Below the pieces are notes generated by a model. That model saw nothing but the letters and a program-made list of their open reading frames with translations, was not told the origin of the DNA and searched no databases. From the IMG/VR virus record IMGVR_UViG_3300004151_000007, positions 1-64,000 of that record: 64,000 bases of DNA. One strand, written 5' to 3'. Position numbers and translations under genes: made by a program. Positions 40,893 to 48,267 of this stretch are shown here, piece after piece; the first letter of the stretch is position 1, and every line of letters begins with the position of its first letter. The DNA is from a virus.

Positions 40893-41354
40893 ATGAAATC
40901 AGATTTCACCGGGTCCGATTACGGCCATGCCATTCCGGCTATGGAGCATGTGCTTATCGAGGTCGCCATCAACCAAGACGCGCCAGTTCGTTGCGCGGAA
41001 TGCGGATGGTGCGGTCACGGGGGCGATCTCGGTCCCAAAGGTGAATGCGGTAGCGGCGAAGAATGCCAGGGCCGACCAGCGGAAATCATCGACCAGCTCG
41101 ACATGATCCAGGCTTGGGCGGACACCGACGGCGTGGTCTGTGGCCCGCAGCTTGTCGCCTTGGGGCTTCTTGAGCCAATCCCAGGGACTGAAAAGGAGGC
41201 CCGTGAAGAGTGGGGAGCCGAAACGCTTTGGGACTTGACCGTCGAGGGTGAGGCTATCCTCCGCGACGCCCGCGAACAGGCCAAGCTGCGGGATGAGTTC
41301 GACGCGCTGAAAGAAGGCACGCTGCCCCGCCAGACCGATGGGGATCGGTCATGA
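40893..41354 (+). CDS. Hypothetical protein with Cys-rich zinc-like motif
   Basis: 153 residues from ATG 40893. Residues ~34-58 (RCAECGWCGHGGDLGPKGEC, then GSGEEC) could hold a zinc ion. The C-terminal part is helical and acidic (GEAILRDAREQAKLRDEFDA). It is not recognised. ATGA overlap with the next gene. Confidence 0.5.
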   Translation: MKSDFTGSDYGHAIPAMEHVLIEVAINQDAPVRCAECGWCGHGGDLGPKGECGSGEECQGRPAEIIDQLDMIQAWADTDGVVCGPQLVALGLLEPIPGTEKEAREEWGAETLWDLTVEGEAILRDAREQAKLRDEFDALKEGTLPRQTDGDRS

Positions 41355-41716
41355 CCCGAAATGACGCGCGCGCACTCTGGACATCCAGCGGACTGACCTA
41401 CGAAGTCCTGACCCCGGCGACCGCGCGCCGCCTCATCAGCCTGATCGACGCCGAAATGCGGGCATCCGGATTGATGGACCGGACTTATCGGATGCGCCGC
41501 AAATGGGCTGATCGTGGATGCGTGGCCCTCCGATGCAAAGCTTTCTATTTCGACGACCGGGAGGCCGTGACCTTCAATCCGGATGGGTTCGTCGGCTTCG
41601 CCGGTTGGGCAGACGATGAAAATGTCGCTCCGGTGCTGACCGGCTTTCAACGCTGGATTCTCGAACTCACCGCCATGCAATCCAAAGGAGCGCCGAGATG
41701 GACGACAACACGATGA
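41351..41716 (+). CDS. Hypothetical protein
   Basis: 121 residues (ATGA overlap). LTPATARRLISLIDAEMRAS followed by YRMRRKWADRGCVALRCKAF and YFDDREAVTFNPDGFVGFAG suggests a compact alpha-beta domain. Not recognised. It overlaps the next gene by 19 bp. Confidence 0.5.
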   Translation: MTRNDARALWTSSGLTYEVLTPATARRLISLIDAEMRASGLMDRTYRMRRKWADRGCVALRCKAFYFDDREAVTFNPDGFVGFAGWADDENVAPVLTGFQRWILELTAMQSKGAPRWTTTR

Positions 41717-42297
41717 CGCTGTACGCGGCAACCAAGCATTTGGATGAACAGCTTTGCCGCTGCATGTTTGATCCGAAAGATGAATCCGCTATCCGTTCGG
41801 TTCTGGATGCGCTCAATCACCCCCAAGGCGTGACGGCCCCCCACGACGCCCTGGAGCACGACCGCGAGGTGGTGCAGGAAGGTTGGGCGCTGGTGCCGGT
41901 CGAGCCAAATCCCGAAATGTGGACGGCAGGGGCTGTGGAACTCGAAAGGTGGCGCAGCGAGACGGGTTACGCCAGCAAGGGCGATGCCGCCGTTCTCTGC
42001 CACCGCGCCATGCTTGCCGCCGCCCCGCCCGCGCCGTCGCCGTGGCGTCCGATCGGTGAAGCCCGCAAAGACGGATCGACTATCTGGGCTATGATGCGGC
42101 GCGACATGCCCGGCAATTTTGCGGGAATTCAGTTGCCTTTGCGTCACCCCGGATTGGCTGACGACGGGTTCGATGTTGGATGGAACATCGCGGCCCCAGT
42201 CGGTCATGGGGGATTCTCTGACGAATGGATTGCCGGGTGGATTTCCCTCCCCACCCCTCCCGTCGCGGAGAAGGCCGGTGAAGGCGCGGAGGGGTGA
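41698..42297 (+). CDS. DUF551-like protein
   Basis: 199 residues. The N-terminal half is helical with HPQGVTAPHDALEHDREVVQ. The C-terminal half (SPWRPIGEARKDGSTIWAMM, then GGFSDEWIAGWISLPTPP) resembles the DUF551 type found in phage small-gene clusters (WxPI...G at the start, W-W..LP at the end). Function unknown. Confidence 0.55.
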   Translation: MDDNTMTLYAATKHLDEQLCRCMFDPKDESAIRSVLDALNHPQGVTAPHDALEHDREVVQEGWALVPVEPNPEMWTAGAVELERWRSETGYASKGDAAVLCHRAMLAAAPPAPSPWRPIGEARKDGSTIWAMMRRDMPGNFAGIQLPLRHPGLADDGFDVGWNIAAPVGHGGFSDEWIAGWISLPTPPVAEKAGEGAEG

Positions 42298-42301
42298 CGC
42301 C

Positions 42302-42406
42302 ATGGAAGCCGCGCTTGCCTACCTAGGAATTTTCATATTGGCCGGTCTTTTTGCTGCGTTCATCGCCGCAGGGCCAACCAATCGTGACGAAAAGGACCAG
42401 CCATGA
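42302..42406 (+). CDS. 34-residue membrane peptide
   Basis: ATG 42302 encodes MEAALAYLGIFILAGLFAAF then IAAGPTNRDEKDQP: one membrane helix (~5-23) with a short polar C-terminus. It overlaps the next gene by ATGA, supporting translation. Possible small membrane toxin, regulator or superinfection factor; no homolog recognised. Confidence 0.5.
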   Translation: MEAALAYLGIFILAGLFAAFIAAGPTNRDEKDQP

Positions 42407-42876
42407 CCAACCCCACCCCCGAAACGCCCGCTGCGACCCAGGGCGACGACACCCCGGAGAGCGTGATGGCTAGGCTGCCTATGCACCCCAGCCAAAGGAG
42501 GGAATCCGTGGATGACCACCTGACTGCCGGTCACGTCGTGGACATGTGTCGCGTGATCGTCCGTGGCCCGGTTGACCGTGAAGTGCTTCTCGCCGTATGC
42601 GCCAAGGAGCCGGACCCGGAAGCCGTATTGGCCGCGTGTGTGAACGACATGAAGGCTCGCGGACTGCGGTTCAATGGCGAGACCTCCCGAGAGGCGGAAG
42701 TCATGCGCGACCTGCTTGACGCCCTGAATGAGATCAACCGGGTGACAATGGGAAGTCGCGGCCCACAGTCTTCCCGCGATTCTCTTCATGCCGCGCGCCG
42801 ACGTCTGAGCGCGGCAGACCCTATTATGCGTGAGGCCGCGCGGATGCTTAATAAGGCGAGGCGAGGTGATGCATGA
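42403..42876 (+). CDS. Hypothetical protein
   Basis: 157 residues (ATGA overlaps at both ends). A Pro/Thr-rich start, then helical sequence (EAVLAACVNDMKARGLRFNG; AEVMRDLLDALNEINRVTMG) and a basic end (ARRRLSAADPIMREAARMLN). Not recognised. Confidence 0.45.
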   Translation: MTNPTPETPAATQGDDTPESVMARLPMHPSQRRESVDDHLTAGHVVDMCRVIVRGPVDREVLLAVCAKEPDPEAVLAACVNDMKARGLRFNGETSREAEVMRDLLDALNEINRVTMGSRGPQSSRDSLHAARRRLSAADPIMREAARMLNKARRGDA

Positions 42877-43298
42877 ATGATGCTTTCCGCAACTATGTGT
42901 TCGGGCGCTCTTTCAGAATTGATCTATCTGAGCGTCATGTTGAAACGTTAGCGAGTCTGTGTAAAGGCGATGCAATCGCATCCTACGGCTTCGGTGGAAC
43001 CCAAATGCATGGGCTTCTCAGGCGTGGTCTCGTTGAACATTACGCAGACGACGTAAATCACACGCGATATCGTCCTACCAAAGCTGGCATTCTGGTCTAT
43101 CAGCTTCTGGTCGAGGCTGGAGAGTATAGCGCGCTGGAGGCCAAGCGACAGGAGGTGCTGGAGAGGGAGAGCGAGCTGCACCGTCGGGAATGGGAGGAGC
43201 GTCATGCCAACGTTTCGGTCCGCCTCAAGGACCGGTATCGCAAGGATGGTGCCGAACCGTTGCTGACGGCTCCCGGTGGTGTCGAAGGATCGGTCTGA
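42873..43298 (+). CDS. Winged-helix-like hypothetical protein
   Basis: 141 residues. The first ~85 residues (FGGTQMHGLLRRGLVEHYAD; TRYRPTKAGILVYQLLVEAG) read like a winged helix in which a recognition helix is followed by a beta-wing. A charged helix (VLERESELHRREWEERHANV) comes after. It may bind DNA, but there is no direct evidence. The 43298 stop shares its A with the next ATG. Confidence 0.5.
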   Translation: MNDAFRNYVFGRSFRIDLSERHVETLASLCKGDAIASYGFGGTQMHGLLRRGLVEHYADDVNHTRYRPTKAGILVYQLLVEAGEYSALEAKRQEVLERESELHRREWEERHANVSVRLKDRYRKDGAEPLLTAPGGVEGSV

Positions 43299-43636
43299 TG
43301 CCGGTTGATGATGACCAACTCCCTGGCAATGTCCTCGTTCTGCCGGTCAAGCGGAAGGAGCCACCCGGTGCCGACGCGCCGTTCCTGGTGGTCGAGAGCC
43401 TGGGCGAGTGCTCGCACTTCGGGCCCTTCGTCGTCAATGAGAAGGAGGACACCGTCACCTGCAAGCAATGCGGGACGCGGCTGAATCCGATGTACGTCCT
43501 GAAGCGTCTGGCGCTGGAGGAAACGCGCTGGCACCAGACGCGGGCGAAGTATCAGGACGAGATGCGGCGGTTGATGGAGCGCAGCCGGACCAAGTGCCAC
43601 CACTGCGGCAAAATGACTCCGATCAGCCGGGGTTGA
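43298..43636 (+). CDS. Small zinc-ribbon protein
   Basis: 112 residues from ATG 43298 (TGATG). Two zinc-type pairs are visible: ECSHFG...TCKQCGTRLNP and KCHHCGKMTPI, the second at the C-terminus. Such proteins bind nucleic acid or protein partners in phage early regions. Not assigned to a family. Confidence 0.5.
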   Translation: MPVDDDQLPGNVLVLPVKRKEPPGADAPFLVVESLGECSHFGPFVVNEKEDTVTCKQCGTRLNPMYVLKRLALEETRWHQTRAKYQDEMRRLMERSRTKCHHCGKMTPISRG

Positions 43637-43646
43637 GGAGGAGCGC

Positions 43647-43892
43647 ATGCTGCCGAAAAGAGGGTGGAGGTGGATCAAGATAAAGGGTGGGGTCGGTGTG
43701 TGGCTCGCTCGATCAAGCGACGGCCTTTGGAGCTGCGGCGGGGAACCTCTTCCGCGCCTCGTCATGGGGCATGAGCGGCTGGCCAGCGGTCGCCACGTTT
43801 TTCGGATCGTGTGCGGCGAGTTCGCTGGCGCCGTGATCTTCGACCACGGGCGATTCAAGTCAGGAGGGGAGCGCGATCAGCCTGCAACGTGA
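43647..43892 (+). CDS. Small hypothetical protein
   Basis: 81 residues with GAGGAG before ATG 43647. WRWIKIKGGVGVWLARSSDG and RHVFRIVCGEFAGAVIFDHG suggest a small beta-barrel. Not recognised. It is the last gene of this cluster before the loxP-like site 2. Confidence 0.45.
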   Translation: MLPKRGWRWIKIKGGVGVWLARSSDGLWSCGGEPLPRLVMGHERLASGRHVFRIVCGEFAGAVIFDHGRFKSGGERDQPAT

Positions 43893-43923
43893 CAGGAGAT
43901 GACAAGGAGCGACGTCTGGCGTA

Positions 43924-43957
43924 AACTCAGGACATAATCTGTATTTTGTACTGAGTT
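43924..43957 (+). promoter_or_regulatory. 34-bp loxP-like dyad, site 2
   Basis: Left arm AACTCAGGACATA, spacer ATCTGTAT, right arm TTTGTACTGAGTT; the arms match at 11 of 13 positions as inverted repeats. The right arm differs from that of site 1 by one base. It lies ~440 bp before the tyrosine recombinase gene. Confidence 0.55.
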
Positions 43958-44073
43958 GAGCCGGGCGTGATCCTGGTCAAAAGTCCAGGGTTTCCAAGGC
44001 TTTCATCTTCTAAGGGCTATTCAACGTCCCGGCGGGAAACGAGCCGACAGGACTACAGTCACAGGATGAACGC

Positions 44074-44403
44074 ATGGTGAGCTTTTTGAAGACAGTTAAA
44101 AGGCATGGCTCCACGCGGTCGCGTGTAGAGGATGTCGAGCGAGACAAAGCGCATGGGGAAGCATCGGACCTTTGCGCCAAACTGCGCGAGCGGGGCGATC
44201 CTGTCAGTTTGGACGCTGCGGCGATGATTGAAGGCACGCTCGACGCGTTCACGGGCTTGGTGTCGGCTATGCAGGATCTGCGGAAGCTGGCTGAGAATCT
44301 GGAACGCAATCTCCACGACACTCAGGCACTATTCGCGCGCGTGCCGGCGGAACACCGGCTGCGCGCAGCGGGCCTGACGGAGGACATGCGTCATGGCTGG
44401 TAA
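44074..44403 (+). CDS. Hypothetical protein coupled to recombinase
   Basis: 109 residues from ATG 44074, overlapping the recombinase gene by 11 bp. A basic start (SFLKTVKRHGSTRSRVEDVE) leads to helices (AAMIEGTLDAFTGLVSAMQD; LRKLAENLERNLHDTQALFA). It may supply the DNA-binding or directionality function missing from the short recombinase; that is inference from the coupling. Confidence 0.5.
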   Translation: MVSFLKTVKRHGSTRSRVEDVERDKAHGEASDLCAKLRERGDPVSLDAAAMIEGTLDAFTGLVSAMQDLRKLAENLERNLHDTQALFARVPAEHRLRAAGLTEDMRHGW

Positions 44404-45013
44404 GCAAGCGAAAATCCTCTCTGATGCACAGGTCGAGCGGATGCTGGCCTGGTGCGAGACCGCGCGCTACCCGCTGCGCAACAAGGTGGTGGTGCTGCTG
44501 TCGGTGAAGGCCGGGCTCCGCGCGATGGAGATTGCCGGCCTCTGCCGCTATCACGTCACCGACGCGCTGGGCGCCGTCGATGATGTGATCCACCTGGAGA
44601 ACCGGATCTGTAAAAAGGGCTCCGGCCGTTTGGTGCCGATGCACCCGCTCCTCCGGGATGCGATTGCGGAGCTGCTGGGTGAGGACGATGCGTCGCCGGC
44701 ATGGCCGCTCGTGCGGTCGGAGCGGGCGGTGCGGGAGGACCCGCACGAGCCCGGCACGGCATGCGTTCAATCCATGACGCCCCGTTCAATCGTCCAGCTT
44801 TTCCAGGCGATGTACCGGGCCTTGGGCTTCCATGGGTGTTCCAGTCACTCCGGTCGGCGGACCTTCATCACCCGGGCCGCACGGCAGATCAGCAAGGCGG
44901 GCGGCTCGCTGCGCGACGTGCAGCAACTGGCCGGGCACTCCAACCTCACCACCACACAGCGGTACATCGAGGGCGATTCCGATGCCAAGCGGCGAGTCGT
45001 GGCGCTGATTTAA
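44393..45013 (+). CDS. Tyrosine recombinase, catalytic domain only
   Basis: 206 residues. The catalytic set is present: Arg in KAGLRAMEIAGLCRYH, HxxR in CSSHSGRRTFITRAARQ, and His plus Tyr in VQQLAGHSNLTTTQRYIEGD. The N-terminal core-binding (SAM-like) domain of typical integrases (~100 residues) is absent, so the protein resembles small plasmid resolvases. A 34-bp dyad lies upstream and a TAGG array immediately downstream. Likely jobs are plasmid dimer resolution, as Cre does for P1, or cassette rearrangement. Confidence 0.85.
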   Translation: MAGKQAKILSDAQVERMLAWCETARYPLRNKVVVLLSVKAGLRAMEIAGLCRYHVTDALGAVDDVIHLENRICKKGSGRLVPMHPLLRDAIAELLGEDDASPAWPLVRSERAVREDPHEPGTACVQSMTPRSIVQLFQAMYRALGFHGCSSHSGRRTFITRAARQISKAGGSLRDVQQLAGHSNLTTTQRYIEGDSDAKRRVVALI

Positions 45014-45060
45014 GATAGCTAGGTAAGTAGCTATCTAGGTATATAGGTATATAGGTTGCT
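45013..45060. promoter_or_regulatory. TAGG-repeat array S4
   Basis: Begins with inverted repeat GATAGCT/AGCTATC (45014-45035) and continues with direct repeats of TATAGGT. It follows the recombinase stop codon directly. Related to arrays S1-S3 and S5; could also act as a recombination site. Confidence 0.5.
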
Positions 45061-45130
45061 ATTCTCCCACTGGCGGAGCTGGATCGCGTGGTCGCCGCGA
45101 AGGACCTGTGCAAGATGGCGTTCTCGTTCG

Positions 45131-45148
45131 GGTCGTGACGGCCTCATG
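45131..45148 (+). promoter_or_regulatory. 18-bp late element, copy G
   Basis: GGTCGTGACGGCCTCATG, 29 bp before the membrane-protein ATG. A stem GGCCTC (45140-45145)/GAGGCC (45168-45173) overlaps its 3' part and the ribosome site. Confidence 0.55.
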
Positions 45149-45176
45149 GAGGGGTAACTCTTCCTTGGAGGCCACC

Positions 45177-45764
45177 ATGTTCCCCAAAATCCTCGCGTTC
45201 CTCTTCAGCGTCGATTGGCTGCTGCTGGCCCGTGACCTGCTCGGCGCCTTCGTCGTCGGCGCCATCCTCTATCGCATCCGCGGCGGCTGGTTGGGCCGCT
45301 ACATCCCCGGCGGCACCCTGCCAGCCCGACTGATTTGGGCCATACCGACGGGCGTTTTGGTCGGCTTCCAGCTCGACCATGTCGCTGTTGGCGTCCTGAC
45401 GGCTGCGCTTGCCTTTCTGATGCTCCTGAACACCCATGGCCGCTGGATGGACATCGCCCATATCGACGGTCGGCTTTCGGACGATCTGCACGCCATGTCC
45501 GCCGTCGGTGTCGAGCGGCTGTATGGGATGCTCCTCCCCATCGGCTTCGTGATCCACCCGGCGGCGCTGCTGCTGGTGCTGGCCGGGTTCCTTCAGGGAC
45601 CGCTCTACTGGTTGGCGTGGAAACTGCCCGTCCTGGATTCCTGGCGTGCGGCCGGCGACAAGGCGCCCGTCGACGCGGAAACAGCCTGGGGCGAACTGCT
45701 GTGGGGCGGGGTGCAGTGGTGCGCGCTGCTGCTGGCCTGCCGAGCAGCCTCCAGCGCCCTATAG
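45177..45764 (+). CDS. Multi-pass membrane protein in lysis region
   Basis: 195 residues with GGAGG before ATG 45177. About four or five hydrophobic stretches are visible (LLLARDLLGAFVVGAILYRI; LIWAIPTGVLVGFQL; VGVLTAALAFLMLL; LYGMLLPIGFVIHPAALLLV; then LLWGGVQWCALLLACRAASS). It lies just upstream of the endolysin with its own late element. The family is unknown; lysis control or a virion/membrane role are options. Confidence 0.6.
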   Translation: MFPKILAFLFSVDWLLLARDLLGAFVVGAILYRIRGGWLGRYIPGGTLPARLIWAIPTGVLVGFQLDHVAVGVLTAALAFLMLLNTHGRWMDIAHIDGRLSDDLHAMSAVGVERLYGMLLPIGFVIHPAALLLVLAGFLQGPLYWLAWKLPVLDSWRAAGDKAPVDAETAWGELLWGGVQWCALLLACRAASSAL

Positions 45765-45766
45765 GC

Positions 45767-45784
45767 GGTCGTGACGCGACACTC
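45767..45784 (+). promoter_or_regulatory. 18-bp late element, copy H
   Basis: GGTCGTGACGCGACACTC starts 2 bp after the previous stop codon. A stem CTCGTG (45782-45787)/CACGAG (45804-45809) begins within its end; the endolysin ATG is at 45816. Confidence 0.65.
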
Positions 45785-45815
45785 GTGGGGTACCCATCTC
45801 CCTCACGAGGCTGCT

Positions 45816-46679
45816 ATGCCCCTCCCCTTCTCCGGCGCCGCCCGCCCGCTTGGCGCTGCCGACATGCAGTATGTTGCGACGCTGTTGGGCTGCGATCTTC
45901 CCGCCGTGCAAGCCGTCCTGACCGTCGAGACCGGCGGCTGTGGCGGCTTCCTTTCCGACGGCTCCGGCCGCCCGCGCATCCTGTTTGAGGCGCACAAGTT
46001 CTCGGCCGCGACCGAAGGTCGGCATGACGAGACCCACCCGGGCATCTCCTCGCCGTCCTGGAACCGCAAGCTCTACAAGGGCGGGGCCGGGGAATACCTC
46101 CGGCTGGAGGAGGCTGTCGGCCTCGATCGCGCCGCGGCGCTGAAATCCGCGTCCTGGGGCATGTTCCAGGTTTTGGGGGCGAACTGTCGCGCCTGCGGAT
46201 TCGCCGATGTCGAGGAATTCGTCGCGGCCATGGCAGAATCTGAGTTCGCCCAACTCCAGGCATTCGGCGTGTTTGTGCTGCACGCTGGGCTTGCGCCAGT
46301 GCTTCGCGTTCATGATTGGGCAGCCTTCGCCGAGGGCTACAACGGTGCTCGGTACCGTGAGAACCAGTACGACAGCAAGTTGGCCGTCGCTTACGCTGAA
46401 GCCGTCGAGCGGGCGGGTGCGACGGCCGCTCGACAGGTTCAGGCCATCCCGACGTCGTCGGTGTCCGCCGTTGCGATGCTGCGCATCGGCGCGCGTGGCC
46501 CGGCGGTCAAACGACTGCAATCCGCGCTCAATCGGCACGGTGCGGACTTGGCCCTTGATGGAGCATTTGGTCGCGCCACCGAAATCGCAGTCGAAAAATT
46601 CCAGATCGACCATCGTCTTGTTGCGGACGGTGTCGTCGGGCCGAAGACGGTCGCCGCGTTTGATGGCGACCTGGACTGA
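45816..46679 (+). CDS. Endolysin: N-acetylmuramidase plus peptidoglycan-binding domain
   Basis: 287 residues from ATG 45816. VQAVLTVETGGCGGFLSDGS (with the likely catalytic Glu), RPRILFEAHKF and SASWGMFQVLGANCRACGFA, then FAEGYNGARYRENQYDSKLA, are the DUF3380 muramidase pattern. Residues ~225-283 form a PG_binding_1 module (RIGARGPAVKRLQSALNRHG; LDGAFGRATEIAVEKFQIDH). No signal peptide, so release needs the holin encoded next. It has its own late element. Confidence 0.9.
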   Translation: MPLPFSGAARPLGAADMQYVATLLGCDLPAVQAVLTVETGGCGGFLSDGSGRPRILFEAHKFSAATEGRHDETHPGISSPSWNRKLYKGGAGEYLRLEEAVGLDRAAALKSASWGMFQVLGANCRACGFADVEEFVAAMAESEFAQLQAFGVFVLHAGLAPVLRVHDWAAFAEGYNGARYRENQYDSKLAVAYAEAVERAGATAARQVQAIPTSSVSAVAMLRIGARGPAVKRLQSALNRHGADLALDGAFGRATEIAVEKFQIDHRLVADGVVGPKTVAAFDGDLD

Positions 46680-46737
46680 AATCCGAAGGCCTCTGCGGAG
46701 GTCGGTCACAACATGCACCTGACAATGTGAGGTCATC

Positions 46738-47316
46738 ATGCTCGGTTTTCTCATGGCGTTGCTGCCGCTAATCCCAAATCTGATCGGCTTGGCCGATGAA
46801 AAAGCCGGTAAAGTCGCGGGGGCCTTGGTGCCGGCCGTGCAAGCGCTCACCGGCCAAACGGAACCGGAGGCGGCTGTCGCCGCGCTCAAAGCCGATCCCA
46901 CCCTCCTACTTCAGGCGCAGAAGATTGCGAGCGACGCGCTACTGGCTGTCGAGCGTGAGGACACCGAGCGCTTACGGATCGTCAATGAGACCATCCGCGC
47001 GGAGGCCAACAGCGCTGACGAATACGTGCGGCGCTGGCGACCGTATTGGGGCTACTGGTCGGCCCGAGCATGGGTGGCGCAGACGTTTGCTGTCTGTATC
47101 TCTGTCGTCGGCGCCACCATCGCCGGTATGATGGGGCATGCGACGGAGGCGCGAGAAATTCTGGCCGGGATCGCCTCTCTGGTCGACGCCATGACCATCC
47201 CGTGGGTGACGTCGCTCGCGGTGCTGGGCGTGTCGGTGGTGCAGCGAAGCAAGGACAAGAACGGCGGCAGTCCTCTCGACTTGCTGGGCATGCTTGGGCG
47301 AAAAGGCAAGCCATAG
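46738..47316 (+). CDS. Holin of the 3TM type
   Basis: 192 residues. An N-terminal hydrophobic helix (LGFLMALLPLIPNLIGLA), an acidic helical middle, then the conserved RRWRPYWGYWSARAWVAQTF and two further membrane helices (VCISVVGATIAGMM; TIPWVTSLAVLGVSVVQRSK) match the 3TM holin family. It would form the pore releasing the muramidase. It ends 4 bp before the CATAGGA/TCCTATG palindrome. Confidence 0.85.
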   Translation: MLGFLMALLPLIPNLIGLADEKAGKVAGALVPAVQALTGQTEPEAAVAALKADPTLLLQAQKIASDALLAVEREDTERLRIVNETIRAEANSADEYVRRWRPYWGYWSARAWVAQTFAVCISVVGATIAGMMGHATEAREILAGIASLVDAMTIPWVTSLAVLGVSVVQRSKDKNGGSPLDLLGMLGRKGKP

Positions 47317-47401
47317 GATTTTCCTATGCAATCATTCATAACAGCTTGACAAAAATAGAGTGGCGCATTGCGTCACCCTATGTCCGAGTGATATTCCTAT
47401 G
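47312..47401 (+). promoter_or_regulatory. Promoter with TAGGA/TCCTA operator
   Basis: The perfect palindrome CATAGGA-TTT-TCCTATG (47312-47328), a TTGACA box (47346-47351) and another TTCCTATG (47394-47401) lie in the AT-rich gap before the zinc-protein gene. It looks like a repressor-controlled promoter for the packaging operon; the -10 box is unclear. Confidence 0.5.
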
Positions 47402-47419
47402 CCCTACGGAGTTACACCG

Positions 47420-47974
47420 ATGGGGCAAACCATGGAACTGGAGCTGTTCCGCTGCGACCGGCGCGCACTGAGCCTCACCAAGGTGAGCTGCGCTGCGTCT
47501 TGGCAAGCGGCGGAGCGCAAGCGTCCGGAGCCGTGGGAAGGTCGTTGGCACTGTCGGACCTGCCCCATCGGGGCAGCCCATGCTGGCAAGCCGCTACCGG
47601 CGACTGCGGCCACCGTAGAATCACTCCAGTGTCTGTGCCCTCGCTGCCAGAGGCAGGCCTCGCGTCTCATCAACGGGCGCCTGTGCGTCTCCTGCTACAA
47701 CCGTGAGCGCGAGGCACTGCGGGGGCGGAACGCAAAAGGCGGCGTGCCGCGGCTCACCGCCATTCTGCATGACGACAAGGTCCTGATCGTCCGTGACGGC
47801 ATACTGCGCCTCCATGTCGTGCGCCGCGTCACCAATGCGGCGGAGAGCATGCTGGTGCTGGGCAGGGCGGCGACCGGATCGGGATCTCTGGCGTTCAGTC
47901 GGCCAGCGGCGCCGCTGGTCCGCCACCCACGGGTGGCGGCTGCCGCTGCGGTCCAGTTGGAGTTGGGCCTGTGA
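47420..47974 (+). CDS. Zinc-binding phage regulator-like protein
   Basis: 184 residues from ATG 47420 with GGAG at good spacing (ATG 47399 is also in frame). Two Cys groups are visible: RWHCRTCPIGAAHAG and CLCPRCQRQASRLINGRLCV with SCYNREREALRGRNAKGGVP. The family is common upstream of packaging genes in proteobacterial phages and may be regulatory. The C-terminal ~75 residues are beta-rich and unassigned. GTGA overlap with the next gene. Confidence 0.6.
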   Translation: MGQTMELELFRCDRRALSLTKVSCAASWQAAERKRPEPWEGRWHCRTCPIGAAHAGKPLPATAATVESLQCLCPRCQRQASRLINGRLCVSCYNREREALRGRNAKGGVPRLTAILHDDKVLIVRDGILRLHVVRRVTNAAESMLVLGRAATGSGSLAFSRPAAPLVRHPRVAAAAAVQLELGL

Positions 47975-48267
47975 GGGACAGCGGCTGGACACTCACCCCG
48001 CACTGTTGTCGGCACTGCGGGATCGGGCGTGTGCTGGAGCGGGATGGCACCTTCCGATGCTCGCTCTGCGGCGTCGAGGCCAAAGGGCGCGTCGCCGCGC
48101 TGTGCGCCTGTGGCGTGCCCGGATACCGCTGTGCGCCGAATCCCATGCGCACGGCGGCCAATCCCTACGAAATCCTTGCCCAAATGGTCGAGGAGACGGC
48201 GGCGGACAAGTTGACGCGCAAGGCAAGGGGGCCTGTTGCCGTGGATGGAGGTCTGTTCGGTGGATGA
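47971..48267 (+). CDS. Small zinc-ribbon protein
   Basis: 98 residues from GTG 47971. PHCCRHCGIGRVLERDGTFR and CSLCGVEAKGR form one zinc ribbon; CACGVPGYRCAPNPM may form a second. The C-terminus is helical. Probable nucleic-acid-binding partner of the preceding zinc protein, overlapping it by 4 bp. Confidence 0.55.
   Translation: MRDSGWTLTPHCCRHCGIGRVLERDGTFRCSLCGVEAKGRVAALCACGVPGYRCAPNPMRTAANPYEILAQMVEETAADKLTRKARGPVAVDGGLFGG

Noticed and set aside
47788-47806. GTCCGTGACGGCATACTG inside the zinc-protein gene
   Set aside because: Resembles the late element but needs an inserted base, encodes in-frame residues and precedes no gene start.
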